A DNA stretch of 35,379 nt from Bacteroidales bacterium (GTDB lineage: Bacteria > Bacteroidota > Bacteroidia > Bacteroidales > WCHB1-69), in contig JAFZWE010000039.1 in the NCBI GenBank assembly GCA_017617445.1, positions 1 through 35,379 on the forward strand, given 5' to 3'. The number at the start of each line of letters is the position of its first letter. Position 1 is the stretch's first letter. A program made the position numbers and the translations under genes. The notes beneath the pieces were generated by a model. That model searched no databases. It was given only the letters and a program-made list of their open reading frames with translations, and was not told where the DNA came from. Shown here piece after piece: positions 9,506-17,512 of this stretch.

Positions 9506-10510
9506 TTAACGACTGGATTTGTCGTAATTGGGTTTTTTTCTGCAAATAAGAAAATCCCAAATTCCTGCCCAGTAACCGCTGCCATAACTGACATGTAAGA
9601 TAATGAATGCCAGAATGATGCTGGCCCATCTGCTGGGGGAGAGGCTGGACTGGATAGCATACATCAGGGCAATGATAAGGTATAGGAAAAGTATGGCGGC
9701 GTAGAAAAATCCAAAAACGGGAAGGATGGGCGTGATGCATGCTGTGACAAGAAAAAGCACAAACAAACAAGGAACAAGCTGCCGTATGCTGGTGATGATT
9801 TTGTGTTTTTGGTTTACGAAAACCTTCCAATAACCATACTGGAAATATTGCCGGAAAAGTTTGGAGAAGGAGGCTCGCACTACATAGTTGGACCGGATGG
9901 AAGGGTCTAACAGGATTTGGTAGCCGGCTTTCTTCAGCCGGAAGTTGAACTCATCGTCCTGATTGCGGGTGAGTTGTTCGTCAAAGTAGCCCACTTTGTC
10001 AAATACCTCCCGTTTGTAGCTGCCAAAGGCGACCGTGTCCACAAAACCGGTTTTGGTTCCAGTGCGGAAATGGGCGTTGCCTACGCCAAAAGGTTGCGAC
10101 ATGGCATAGCCGATGATTTGGGAGATTTCATTTTCATAGATGTTGGTGAGGGTGCCACCGGCACACCCGATGGAATCATCGGAGAAGAGAGCTTCACAAT
10201 TCCGTTCAATAAAGTCAGGGGCAACAGTGCTGTGCGCACCCAAGATGATGGCCACATCGCTGTTGTCGGCGCGGATGCCGATATTCAGTGCATAGGGTGT
10301 GGTACGCTGCGGGTTGTTCAGCAAATGGATGAACGGATGTTTTTTCTCATATTCTTTCACAATATTGCGGGTCATGTCCTGGCTCATTCCGTCACAGACA
10401 TATACCGACAGTGCCTCTTTGGGATAGGTGGTGGCAATGAGGGAGTCCAAGCAGGCTCCAATGTAATGGGCTTCGTCCCGACAGGGAATGACGATGGATA
10501 CGGTTTTCAT
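9506..10510 (-). CDS. Glycosyltransferase family 2, ExoA-like
   Basis: This is a membrane-attached GT2 enzyme that transfers a sugar from a nucleotide-sugar donor to a lipid-linked acceptor. It has 334 residues. The GT-A domain opens with KTVSIVIPCRDEAHYIGACL, has DGMSQD near residue 60 (nucleotide-binding Asp) and RNQDDEFNFRLKKAGY near residue 185 (the catalytic DD/ED region). The C-terminal third has hydrophobic membrane segments (LFVLFLVTACITPILPVFGF and following). It resembles succinoglycan-type ExoA. I chose the ATG at 10510; a TTG at 10516 is possible but overlaps the upstream stop. It is the last gene of the minus-strand polysaccharide operon and starts 2 nt after the preceding gene. 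Confidence 0.85.
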   Translation of the reverse strand: MKTVSIVIPCRDEAHYIGACLDSLIATTYPKEALSVYVCDGMSQDMTRNIVKEYEKKHPFIHLLNNPQRTTPYALNIGIRADNSDVAIILGAHSTVAPDFIERNCEALFSDDSIGCAGGTLTNIYENEISQIIGYAMSQPFGVGNAHFRTGTKTGFVDTVAFGSYKREVFDKVGYFDEQLTRNQDDEFNFRLKKAGYQILLDPSIRSNYVVRASFSKLFRQYFQYGYWKVFVNQKHKIITSIRQLVPCLFVLFLVTACITPILPVFGFFYAAILFLYLIIALMYAIQSSLSPSRWASIILAFIILHVSYGSGYWAGIWDFLICRKKPNYDKSSR

Positions 10511-10512
10511 TG

Positions 10513-11616
10513 TCAATGGTTTAGTAAAATTTGGTATAGGTGAATCAGTATTTCAGCCTGTGAATCCCAGCTGTATTTTTCCACTGCGGCTTTGCGTCCG
10601 TTGGCCCCCATTTCCGCGGCCAAGGAAGGCTGGTCGGCGATTTGGCGTATGGCCCGGGCGGTAGCATCGGTGTCAAACGGGTTGACGCATATCCCGCAAT
10701 GGGCTCCCTCCACAATGTCTCGCCATAACGGAAAATCTGAGCAAATGACGGGAATACCCGCAGCCATATACTCAAACAGCTTGATGGGCAGGGAGTCCAC
10801 GTAGCTGGGGAGGGGATGGAGCAGCAGCAGACCTGCCATTGATTCCGCCAGCAACTGGTTGATCTCTTTGCGACCGATGAATCCCCGGTAATCCACTCGC
10901 TCCCAGCCTTTCTCCTTTTGTATTTCGGCTTGTAGTGAATCCGGTGAGAATTTTCCTGCCAATTTCAGTGTCGTTCCGGAAAGATCCACAGCTTGTATCA
11001 TTTCCCGGATGCCCCTCTCCTTGAAAATGCCTCCCACATAACAGACGGCGTCCGTTTTGGAGTTCCAGTCGCCATTGGCGGTGATTTCGTCAAGGATGGG
11101 GTAGTTACAAACGCATGCTACGGTCTTGGAGGTCACTTTTTGAAAACGACTTTGGATGTGTGGCGTTGCTGCAACGACCGCTGTCATTTTTTTTACATGG
11201 TGATTTTCAATCTGTTCTGCCAATGCCGACACGATTTTTCGGAGGGCTTTGGGAATCCAGGGTTTGGTTAGAATCTGGCGGGGAAGGTCCTCATGACTGT
11301 CGTAAATTACGATGTGCCCTTTCCGGGCTAATTTCTTCCCTGTGGGCAAAAGTTCCGAATCATGGAAGTGATATATGGTGGCATCCGTTTCTATGGCTGT
11401 TCGGTATGCTCGTTTTGCAAACCGGAACATCCGCTCTCTCCGTCCGGCAGGTTTCCCGATGTCGTGAATGTGAACGCCCTCCACCGTTTCATCGCCCCGG
11501 CCATCAGCCACAATCAGATGAACTTCGTAAGCCGCGGCCAATGAGCGGCACTCCTTGTGGAAGATGCGCACGTCATAGCGCGGGTGAACGGTGGTGATAT
11601 GGCAGATTCTTTTCAT
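10513..11616 (-). CDS. Glycosyltransferase family 4
   Basis: This 367-residue protein has the GT-B fold. The N-terminal Rossmann domain starts MKRICHITTVHPRYDVRIFH and contains IYDSHEDLPRQI. The C-terminal donor-binding domain has CYVGGIFKERGIREM, GFIGRKEINQLLAE and the family signature SLPIKLFEYMAAGIPVICSD, including the E-x7-E-like donor-site region. It is a retaining glycosyltransferase acting in the cytoplasm on lipid-linked O-antigen or capsule units (inference from the operon). Its start overlaps the upstream gene's stop by 4 nt (ATGA). The sugar specificity cannot be read from the sequence. Confidence 0.88.
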   Translation of the reverse strand: MKRICHITTVHPRYDVRIFHKECRSLAAAYEVHLIVADGRGDETVEGVHIHDIGKPAGRRERMFRFAKRAYRTAIETDATIYHFHDSELLPTGKKLARKGHIVIYDSHEDLPRQILTKPWIPKALRKIVSALAEQIENHHVKKMTAVVAATPHIQSRFQKVTSKTVACVCNYPILDEITANGDWNSKTDAVCYVGGIFKERGIREMIQAVDLSGTTLKLAGKFSPDSLQAEIQKEKGWERVDYRGFIGRKEINQLLAESMAGLLLLHPLPSYVDSLPIKLFEYMAAGIPVICSDFPLWRDIVEGAHCGICVNPFDTDATARAIRQIADQPSLAAEMGANGRKAAVEKYSWDSQAEILIHLYQILLNH

Positions 11617-12659
11617 AACAAACTTTTGTATATTTCTATGAATTTCAAACTATTAGCTTGTTTAGTGGCCTCTCGCTCAATCAAAGTTCGGTTGTGAGAA
11701 GAGAGATGCAGGTAATCCAAGGCCAGGGCATCCGACAGTTGGAAATGTTCCACGTCACGCACCAACAATCCATTGTCCTGGTCTGTGATCCACTCGCGGG
11801 TGGCGGGCAGGTCTGTGACTACAGGAATACAGCCATTGCTCATGGCTTCCAGTAGGCTGATGGCCGTGGCATCGCTCTCCGGCAGCGAAATCCAGATTTT
11901 GGCACGGGAATACCACTGCTGGTTCACGGCTTTGTCCACCCAGCCGACAAATTGCACGCTGTTTTGGAGATGTAACTCCTCCACCAATTTCCTCAAAGCA
12001 TCCGTCTCGCTTCCAGTGGCGCCGATCACCAAGGTCCACCCCTGGCCGGATGCGGTTTGTGCAAAACGCGCAAAAGCCCGTATGACCTCATCAATGCGAT
12101 ACAGCTTGTTGTGCAAACGGTTGGAATAGACGATGTTTTCCTTTGCCTCAGGGAGCGTTTCCGGAAGATCGATCCCGAAATTGGCCACGGTGACCTGTAG
12201 GCTCTTGTGCGTCATTTTCTGCATCTCTTCAGCGATAAAATGGGCATCTGCGGTCAGATGGTCTGAATTTTCAATGCAATAGCGTACCATACGTGCGTAA
12301 ATCCAGCCTTTTTTCGGATTGATGAGAATGTCGCTGCCCCAGGCGGTGCTCACTACTGGGATTCGGGTTTTACGATTGGCCTTGAGCAACAGGTAATCGT
12401 AGGTGACCATCTGCTGTACGTGGATGACGTCGGGACGCTCTTGGCGCAAAATCTGTCGGAACTGGCGCATGGCACCGAAATACCTGAGCGGATGGCGGAG
12501 AGAGGTGTTGACCACATATTTGCGGGCTACCTTCTCATCCGTGAAATCGGTTTCCGTTGGCGTCACCAGAATGATTTCGTCAAAAAAGGATTTTACAAGC
12601 TTTAGGAAATTGTAGGTGTGTACGCTTGCGGAGCCGACTAAAAGCAATTTTCTGCTCAT
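11613..12659 (-). CDS. Glycosyltransferase family 4
   Basis: The start is set at 12659, where MSRKLLLVGSASVHTYNFLK begins a typical GT-B first strand and overlaps the wzx stop by 4 nt. The same frame is open further upstream to 12893, but that 78-residue extension lies inside the flippase gene and is low-complexity. The 348-residue protein has PDVIHVQQMVTYDYLL and VSTAWGSDILINPKKGW in the acceptor half and VGWVDKAVNQQWY, SLPESDATAISLLEAMSNGC and PVVTDLPATREWI in the donor half, as in GT4 enzymes. It is presumably one of the enzymes assembling the repeat unit of the surface polysaccharide. Confidence 0.87.
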   Translation of the reverse strand: MSRKLLLVGSASVHTYNFLKLVKSFFDEIILVTPTETDFTDEKVARKYVVNTSLRHPLRYFGAMRQFRQILRQERPDVIHVQQMVTYDYLLLKANRKTRIPVVSTAWGSDILINPKKGWIYARMVRYCIENSDHLTADAHFIAEEMQKMTHKSLQVTVANFGIDLPETLPEAKENIVYSNRLHNKLYRIDEVIRAFARFAQTASGQGWTLVIGATGSETDALRKLVEELHLQNSVQFVGWVDKAVNQQWYSRAKIWISLPESDATAISLLEAMSNGCIPVVTDLPATREWITDQDNGLLVRDVEHFQLSDALALDYLHLSSHNRTLIEREATKQANSLKFIEIYKSLL

Positions 12660-13927
12660 TTTTTGATTCCAGATATTTTGATTAGCCAAAGAATGAGGAT
12701 GGTGTAATAAATGGTTTGAAGACAGCTTAATACAATAAATCCCAATTGGATGTTTTGATACAAGCCGCCGATGACAATGGCAATAAGGTAGAGGGAGTGT
12801 CCGGCCAGACTGAATGTGAAGGCTGTTCCCTGGCGATGCACGATGAGAGGGATTTGGGAAACCGGACTGGTGATGAAGTTGAGGAAAAGCCAAGGGGTCA
12901 GGAGTTGCCCGTATTCACCCGCCTGCCGCCAGGGCTCGCCGAGAAACCAAGCGAACAGGTCGTCACCCCACAAAGCGATAACGGCAAAAGCAGGAATCGC
13001 AATCAGTGCCAGGGCACCAATCACTTTTTTTACAAGTTTTTGCAAATCCTCCCCTTCCTGGTAGCAAACGGAGGCTTTTTGGTAAAAAACCTGCCCTATG
13101 GCCGAGCCGATGATGGAGGATGGAGCAAACAGCAGGCGCAACGTCCGGGAATGAAGGCCCACTTTCTCTTTTACGTAAAAGTAGGAGAGCAGGAAGACTT
13201 CACCACTCTGCTTCAAAATGTCACAAAAGGCATGTAGAGAGTTGATTTTCGGAAAATCCTGATATTCCACCGCCGCGGATTTCATCTCCTGCCGGTTGAT
13301 CTCTTTTACCAGCTGCCGGTCGTGTTTCAGAAAGCTGAAAAGCATGGGGAACAACCCGAAAAACTGTCCGATGATTTGGGAAAACACCAGTCCAGAGGGA
13401 ACCATGCCGGCATATCCCAGTCCAGTGGCCGACCCGGCATAAAGCACGCTTTGGGAGGTCTTGGCATAGGTCACATTGCGGAATCTCTTTTTTCTTGAAT
13501 TCCAATAATTGAATGTCTGATACCAACCTACGGAAAGCACGGAAAGCGGTACCAGATACAGGTATTTGGATACCTCCGGACATTGGAGGATGGTGCAGAT
13601 ATATCGGTTGAACAAAAGGATGATGATGAGAGACAGCAGGCTGATGGCAAATGAGATGAGGATGGAAATTCCGAGGATATTGGCTGATTTCCGGTCCTCT
13701 TTGGGCAGCATGACCGCCAGCTCATAACGACCGGTGGCAATGATGGAAAACAGGTTGGCCACAGCCAGATAGACAGCCAATATGGCAAAGTCGTCGGGCG
13801 AGTAGATGCGGGCCAGTATCGGCTCCATCAGGAAGGGAATGGCTTGCGCAATGACATTCCCCGTAAAAATGGTAAAGACATTTTTTACGAAATCCGATGA
13901 ACCGAAACGTTTGCTTAATCTGCCCAT
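12656..13927 (-). CDS. Wzx-type oligosaccharide flippase
   Basis: This is a polytopic membrane protein of 423 residues with 12 or more hydrophobic segments, beginning after MGRLSKRFGSSDFVKNVFTI. The pattern, including PFLMEPILARIYSPDDFAIL at the first membrane hairpin and IATGRYELAVMLP, is that of MOP-family flippases (polysaccharide_synt/Wzx). These move undecaprenyl-linked oligosaccharide units across the inner membrane for Wzy-dependent polymerisation. It overlaps the acyltransferase upstream by 13 nt and the GT4 gene downstream by 4 nt, so translation is coupled. Flippase plus polymerase in one operon suggests a Wzx/Wzy system. Confidence 0.88.
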   Translation of the reverse strand: MGRLSKRFGSSDFVKNVFTIFTGNVIAQAIPFLMEPILARIYSPDDFAILAVYLAVANLFSIIATGRYELAVMLPKEDRKSANILGISILISFAISLLSLIIILLFNRYICTILQCPEVSKYLYLVPLSVLSVGWYQTFNYWNSRKKRFRNVTYAKTSQSVLYAGSATGLGYAGMVPSGLVFSQIIGQFFGLFPMLFSFLKHDRQLVKEINRQEMKSAAVEYQDFPKINSLHAFCDILKQSGEVFLLSYFYVKEKVGLHSRTLRLLFAPSSIIGSAIGQVFYQKASVCYQEGEDLQKLVKKVIGALALIAIPAFAVIALWGDDLFAWFLGEPWRQAGEYGQLLTPWLFLNFITSPVSQIPLIVHRQGTAFTFSLAGHSLYLIAIVIGGLYQNIQLGFIVLSCLQTIYYTILILWLIKISGIKK

Positions 13928-14496
13928 TCGTGATAGAATTCGCTGATTTCCTTGTTTTCAGATAGATATTTCTGGTCTGTCTCCAAAGTTGACCCTTTGA
14001 CCACAGCCGGTTGTCCTCCGATGATGGAGAAATCAGGGAATTCTCCCTTGACAAAGCTGTAGGCCTGTACGATGCATCCTTTTCCGATGCGTGTGCCAGG
14101 CATGAGGGTGCTGTGCGGTCCGACAAAGGTGTAAGGGCCGATTTCGATGCTCCCGGTCTGGTACCCCTCATGGGTGGCATATTCAGGGTAGTGTTTCCCG
14201 TACAGCCGGATGGAGATGTGGCTGGAGTGTGTGGTGAGATTGCAAAAATTGGTAATCTGGACGCCCTCGCGGATGGTCATCCCCTGGCTGGCTTCCAGAA
14301 AGTTGTAGTGTCCGATGTAAACATTGTCCTCAATGTGCAAATTTTCGGGATGGTCGATGAAGGTGGTGTTCCCCATGCGTGTGAGTGGCAGGAAAGTGCC
14401 GTCATGGCGCTTGTACCCCCCGATCATCCGGGGGATGGCCTTGTCTCTTTTCAGCATTCGGCGCAATTTTGCGTATGTTTTTTTGAGCCAGTTCAT
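13915..14496 (-). CDS. Left-handed beta-helix (hexapeptide) acyltransferase
   Basis: This 193-residue protein is built of hexapeptide-type repeats: HIEDNVYIGHYNFLEAS, TIREGVQITNFCNLTTHS, SIEIGPYTFVGPHSTLMPG and TRIGKGCIVQAYSFVKG, followed by the usual closing motif SIIGGQPAVVKG. It is related to O-acetyltransferases of the WbbJ/CysE/LacA superfamily, which use acyl-CoA. Acetylation of a sugar or amino-sugar in the polysaccharide unit is the likely role, by context. The N-terminal 20 residues are Lys/Arg-rich. It overlaps the polymerase stop by 4 nt and the flippase start by 13 nt. Confidence 0.83.
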   Translation of the reverse strand: MNWLKKTYAKLRRMLKRDKAIPRMIGGYKRHDGTFLPLTRMGNTTFIDHPENLHIEDNVYIGHYNFLEASQGMTIREGVQITNFCNLTTHSSHISIRLYGKHYPEYATHEGYQTGSIEIGPYTFVGPHSTLMPGTRIGKGCIVQAYSFVKGEFPDFSIIGGQPAVVKGSTLETDQKYLSENKEISEFYHEWAD

Positions 14497-15773
14497 GATT
14501 GTGGGAGGGTTTCGGATGAAACGTTTGTGGATGATGAATATAGGGAATATACGAATATCAGGAGGATGGAGAGCTTGACGGAGGAGAAAGGCGTATTGGT
14601 GAGTGCTGTGACCGCAAAAACGATGGCAATCATGAGAATGCGTCGGGCGTCAATGGAGTTCTTCAGTTGTGAGAAGCTTTTCCATACTGGATAAAGATAA
14701 AGGGCGATGTACATGAGCACGCCGATAATGCCATAACGCCAAAGCATTAGAATGTATTCATTCTCAGCATAAATGTGGTTTTCGTAAAAATAATTCTTGT
14801 TGGGGCCGTACCCGAAAATGGGATGTTCTTTCACCATGGAGAGAAGCTGCTGCCAGATGTTTTTCCGCTCTTCCCATGAATTGCTGCGCAGGGCGCTTCC
14901 GTCCAGTAGGGAAAGGGAGTAGTTCATGGGACGGGTGGGAAGCGGGATGTGCAGGAACAGCAGAATTTCTGAAAAGTTCAGCACCACCCATGAGAATGCG
15001 GCAATGCAGGACGCCTGGATCACCACTTTTTTCCATGAGATTCCGGCGAACAGGTAGTTCGCAATGAGCAGGGCGGCCAGCGCCACAAGGCCTGTGCGCG
15101 ACTGGCAGCACAGAAATACCGTCAGCGCAAGGAAGAAAAAGACCTGGTGCAGCCTTTTCCACTCTTTGTGCGGGGCATACAGGATGATGAAAAACAAAAA
15201 CAGGATGGCATTGTTGTTGGGATTGCCCAATATGCCCAAGGCCCGCTTGGTGGCCGGCATTCCCAGTGAATTATAGCCAAAATACTGCAAGTGCACGGAG
15301 TTGTGCCCGCAATAGAGAGGCATGACCCGTGTGTTGAAGTCAAAGAGATTGTAAAAATGGAAAATGTTGAAACATACCAACCCGATGAAACAGGCATTCA
15401 GTACAGGCATGATGTCTGTCTGCCGCCTCATTTCTGCAAAAAAGATGAACAGCAAAAGTAACTTGAGAAGGTCGTAAATTTCAAAATAGTTGTTGAGCGT
15501 GGATGCTTGCCGGTTGATGAGTATGGTCAGAAAGATATAGGATGTGGCAACCCCAAAGATGGCCATGGGTTTGAGATGAGTGCGCCACCAGCGGTTTTTG
15601 ATGATGGCGGGGACAATCAGCAGCAATAGAAAATCGCTGATGTCAAAATAGAAAGGGAGACATGTGATGTGGATGGCAGGAGTGAAAAATAACAGGGGAA
15701 AGAAAATAGCCAAAACCACTTTCTCGTAGGAAAGTGGTTTTAGTTGTGGGATAATGGATTGGGAAAACGCCAT
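14493..15773 (-). CDS. O-antigen polymerase / ligase family membrane protein
   Basis: I take the ATG at 15773 (MAFSQSIIPQLKPLSYEKVV); a TTG at 15797 in the same frame follows the glyS stop directly and is less likely. The 426-residue product has about 10-12 membrane segments and one large periplasmic loop that contains SNSWEERKNIWQQLLSMVKE and HPIFGYGPNKNYF. That W-x-E...GxGPxxxY region is the hallmark of the Wzy_C/O-antigen ligase (PF04932) family. In context it is probably the Wzy polymerase acting on the units exported by the neighbouring flippase, though ligase activity cannot be excluded from sequence alone. It starts 24 nt after glyS. Confidence 0.85.
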   Translation of the reverse strand: MAFSQSIIPQLKPLSYEKVVLAIFFPLLFFTPAIHITCLPFYFDISDFLLLLIVPAIIKNRWWRTHLKPMAIFGVATSYIFLTILINRQASTLNNYFEIYDLLKLLLLFIFFAEMRRQTDIMPVLNACFIGLVCFNIFHFYNLFDFNTRVMPLYCGHNSVHLQYFGYNSLGMPATKRALGILGNPNNNAILFLFFIILYAPHKEWKRLHQVFFFLALTVFLCCQSRTGLVALAALLIANYLFAGISWKKVVIQASCIAAFSWVVLNFSEILLFLHIPLPTRPMNYSLSLLDGSALRSNSWEERKNIWQQLLSMVKEHPIFGYGPNKNYFYENHIYAENEYILMLWRYGIIGVLMYIALYLYPVWKSFSQLKNSIDARRILMIAIVFAVTALTNTPFSSVKLSILLIFVYSLYSSSTNVSSETLPQS

Positions 15774-15797
15774 CGTGTTTCGGGTTAAACAGGTCAA

Positions 15798-17309
15798 TTA
15801 CATTTTCCCAATCAGGGTGCCGGTCAGCTGGTCCACTGACACGCGGTACTGCTGCATGGTGTCGCGCTCGCGCACCGTAACGGTGTTGTCCTCCAGCGTC
15901 TGGTTGTCCACCGTGATGCAGAAGGGCGTGCCGATGGCATCCTGCCGGCGGTAACGGCGGCCGATGGCGTCTTTTTCGTCGTATTGGCAAAGGAAGTGCG
16001 GTTTCAGGATGTCCATGATCTCGCGGGCTTTCTCGGGCATGCCGTCTTTCTTCACCAACGGCAGCACCGCCGCTTTGATGGGGGCGAGCATGGCGGGCAG
16101 GCGCAACACCACGCGGGTGGAACCGTCTTCCAATTTCTCCTCGCAATAGGCGTTGCTGAACACCGCCAGGAACATACGGTCCACACCGATGGAGGTCTCC
16201 ACCACGTAAGGCACGTAGCTCTCGTTGGTTTCTGGGTCGAAATAGCGCAGCTTCTTGCCTGAGAACTCCTCGTGGCGGCTCAGGTCGTAGTTGGTGCGCG
16301 AGTGAATGCCCTCCAACTCCTTGAAACCGAAGGGAAACTTGAACTCAATGTCGGTGGCCGCGTTGGCATAGTGCGCCAACTTCTCATGGTCGTGGAAGCG
16401 GTAATTTTCCGGAGCGATGCCCAAGGCCTGGTGCCATTTCATGCGCTCGGCTTTCCAATACTCGAACCATTTCAGCTCCTCGCCCGGACGCACGAAGAAC
16501 TGCATCTCCATCTGCTCGAACTCGCGCATACGGAAGATGAACTGGCGCGCCACAATCTCGTTGCGGAACGCTTTGCCGATCTGTGCGATGCCGAACGGCA
16601 CCTTCATGCGGCCGGTCTTCTGCACATTCAGGAAATTGACAAAGATGCCCTGCGCCGTCTCGGGACGCAGATAAATGGTGTCGGCACCTTCCGCCACAGA
16701 GCCCATCTGCGTGGAGAACATCAGGTTGAACTGCCGCACGTCGGTCCAGTTGCGGGTGCCCGAAATGGGACAGGCAATCTCAAGGTCGATGATCAGCTGC
16801 TTCAGGCCGGCGAGGTCGTTGCGCTGCATCAGATCTGCATATTTGGCGGTGATGTCGTCAATCTTTTTCTGGTTCTCCACCACGCGGGGATTGGTCTGGC
16901 GGAACAGCGCTTCGTCGAAATTCTCAAAGCGCTTTTTCGCCTTCTCCACCTCTTTATTAATCTTATCCTCAATCTTTTGGATGTGGTCTTCAATGAGCAC
17001 GTCGGCGCGGTAACGCTTTTTGGAGTCCTTGTTGTCAATCAGCGGGTCGTTGAAGGCGTCCACGTGGCCCGAAGCCTTCCAGATGGTGGGGTGCATGAAG
17101 ATGGCACTGTCGATGCCCACGATGTTTTCGTGGTACTGCACCATCGCTTTCCACCAGTATTGTTTGATGTTGTTTTTCAGCTCCACGCCGTACTGGCCAT
17201 AGTCATACACGGCACTCAGACCGTCGTAAATCTCGCTGGAGGGAAAGATGTAGCCGTACTCTTTCGCGTGGGAAATGATAGATTTGAAAAGTTCTTCGTT
17301 ATTTGCCAT
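15798..17309 (-). CDS. glyS: Glycyl-tRNA synthetase, single-chain dimeric type
   Basis: This enzyme charges tRNA-Gly in the cytoplasm. At 503 residues it is the homodimeric, eukaryote-like class II form used by Bacteroidota rather than the alpha2beta2 bacterial form. The start at 17309 gives MANNEELFKSIISHAKEYGY; an upstream in-frame ATG at 17381 is unsuited. Key segments are SSEIYDGLSAVYDYGQYG near the N-terminus, RPETAQGIFVNFLNV, motif 2 FRNEIVARQFIFRMREFEQM, motif 3 SIGVDRMFLAVF, and the C-terminal anticodon-binding domain from about residue 395. It heads the minus-strand operon: the polysaccharide polymerase starts 24 nt downstream, so a housekeeping gene may be co-transcribed with the polysaccharide locus. 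Confidence 0.96.
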   Translation of the reverse strand: MANNEELFKSIISHAKEYGYIFPSSEIYDGLSAVYDYGQYGVELKNNIKQYWWKAMVQYHENIVGIDSAIFMHPTIWKASGHVDAFNDPLIDNKDSKKRYRADVLIEDHIQKIEDKINKEVEKAKKRFENFDEALFRQTNPRVVENQKKIDDITAKYADLMQRNDLAGLKQLIIDLEIACPISGTRNWTDVRQFNLMFSTQMGSVAEGADTIYLRPETAQGIFVNFLNVQKTGRMKVPFGIAQIGKAFRNEIVARQFIFRMREFEQMEMQFFVRPGEELKWFEYWKAERMKWHQALGIAPENYRFHDHEKLAHYANAATDIEFKFPFGFKELEGIHSRTNYDLSRHEEFSGKKLRYFDPETNESYVPYVVETSIGVDRMFLAVFSNAYCEEKLEDGSTRVVLRLPAMLAPIKAAVLPLVKKDGMPEKAREIMDILKPHFLCQYDEKDAIGRRYRRQDAIGTPFCITVDNQTLEDNTVTVRERDTMQQYRVSVDQLTGTLIGKM

Positions 17310-17350
17310 AATGATGTTTTGTATGAATGATTTTCTCAAAAAAAACGGTG

Positions 17351-17358
17351 GCAAAAAT
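17351..17358 (-). promoter_or_regulatory. Putative -7 box of glyS
   Basis: The minus strand reads TATTTTTG, a match to TAnnTTTG, about 41 nt upstream of the glyS ATG. A TTG lies at 17373-17371, but the spacing is too short for the usual -33 element. Confidence 0.45.
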
Positions 17359-17475
17359 ACGCAAATATTGTCAATTCTCACAGGGGGAGGGCAAATTTGG
17401 GAAGGAGGGAAAGTATCAACGTTGCATTGTTAGTCAAAATGTGGAAAATGAGCATGATATCGGCTTAAAAAAATA

Positions 17476-17483
17476 TACCTTTG
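17476..17483 (+). promoter_or_regulatory. Putative -7 box of the glucosaminidase gene
   Basis: TACCTTTG matches TAnnTTTG and lies 29 nt before the ATG at 17513. Together with the opposite box at 17351-17358 it makes this a divergent promoter region. Confidence 0.5.
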
Positions 17484-17512
17484 CGCGCCATTTGTATCCT
17501 TTTTTGATTGAA

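Noticed and set aside
16272-17330. A 352-codon open frame antisense to glyS
   Set aside because: It is a shadow of the highly biased glyS codons; the real gene is unambiguous.
17368-17373. TTGACA on the minus strand as a sigma-70 -35 box for glyS
   Set aside because: Bacteroidota promoters do not use this element, and the spacing to the TAnnTTTG box is only 9 nt.
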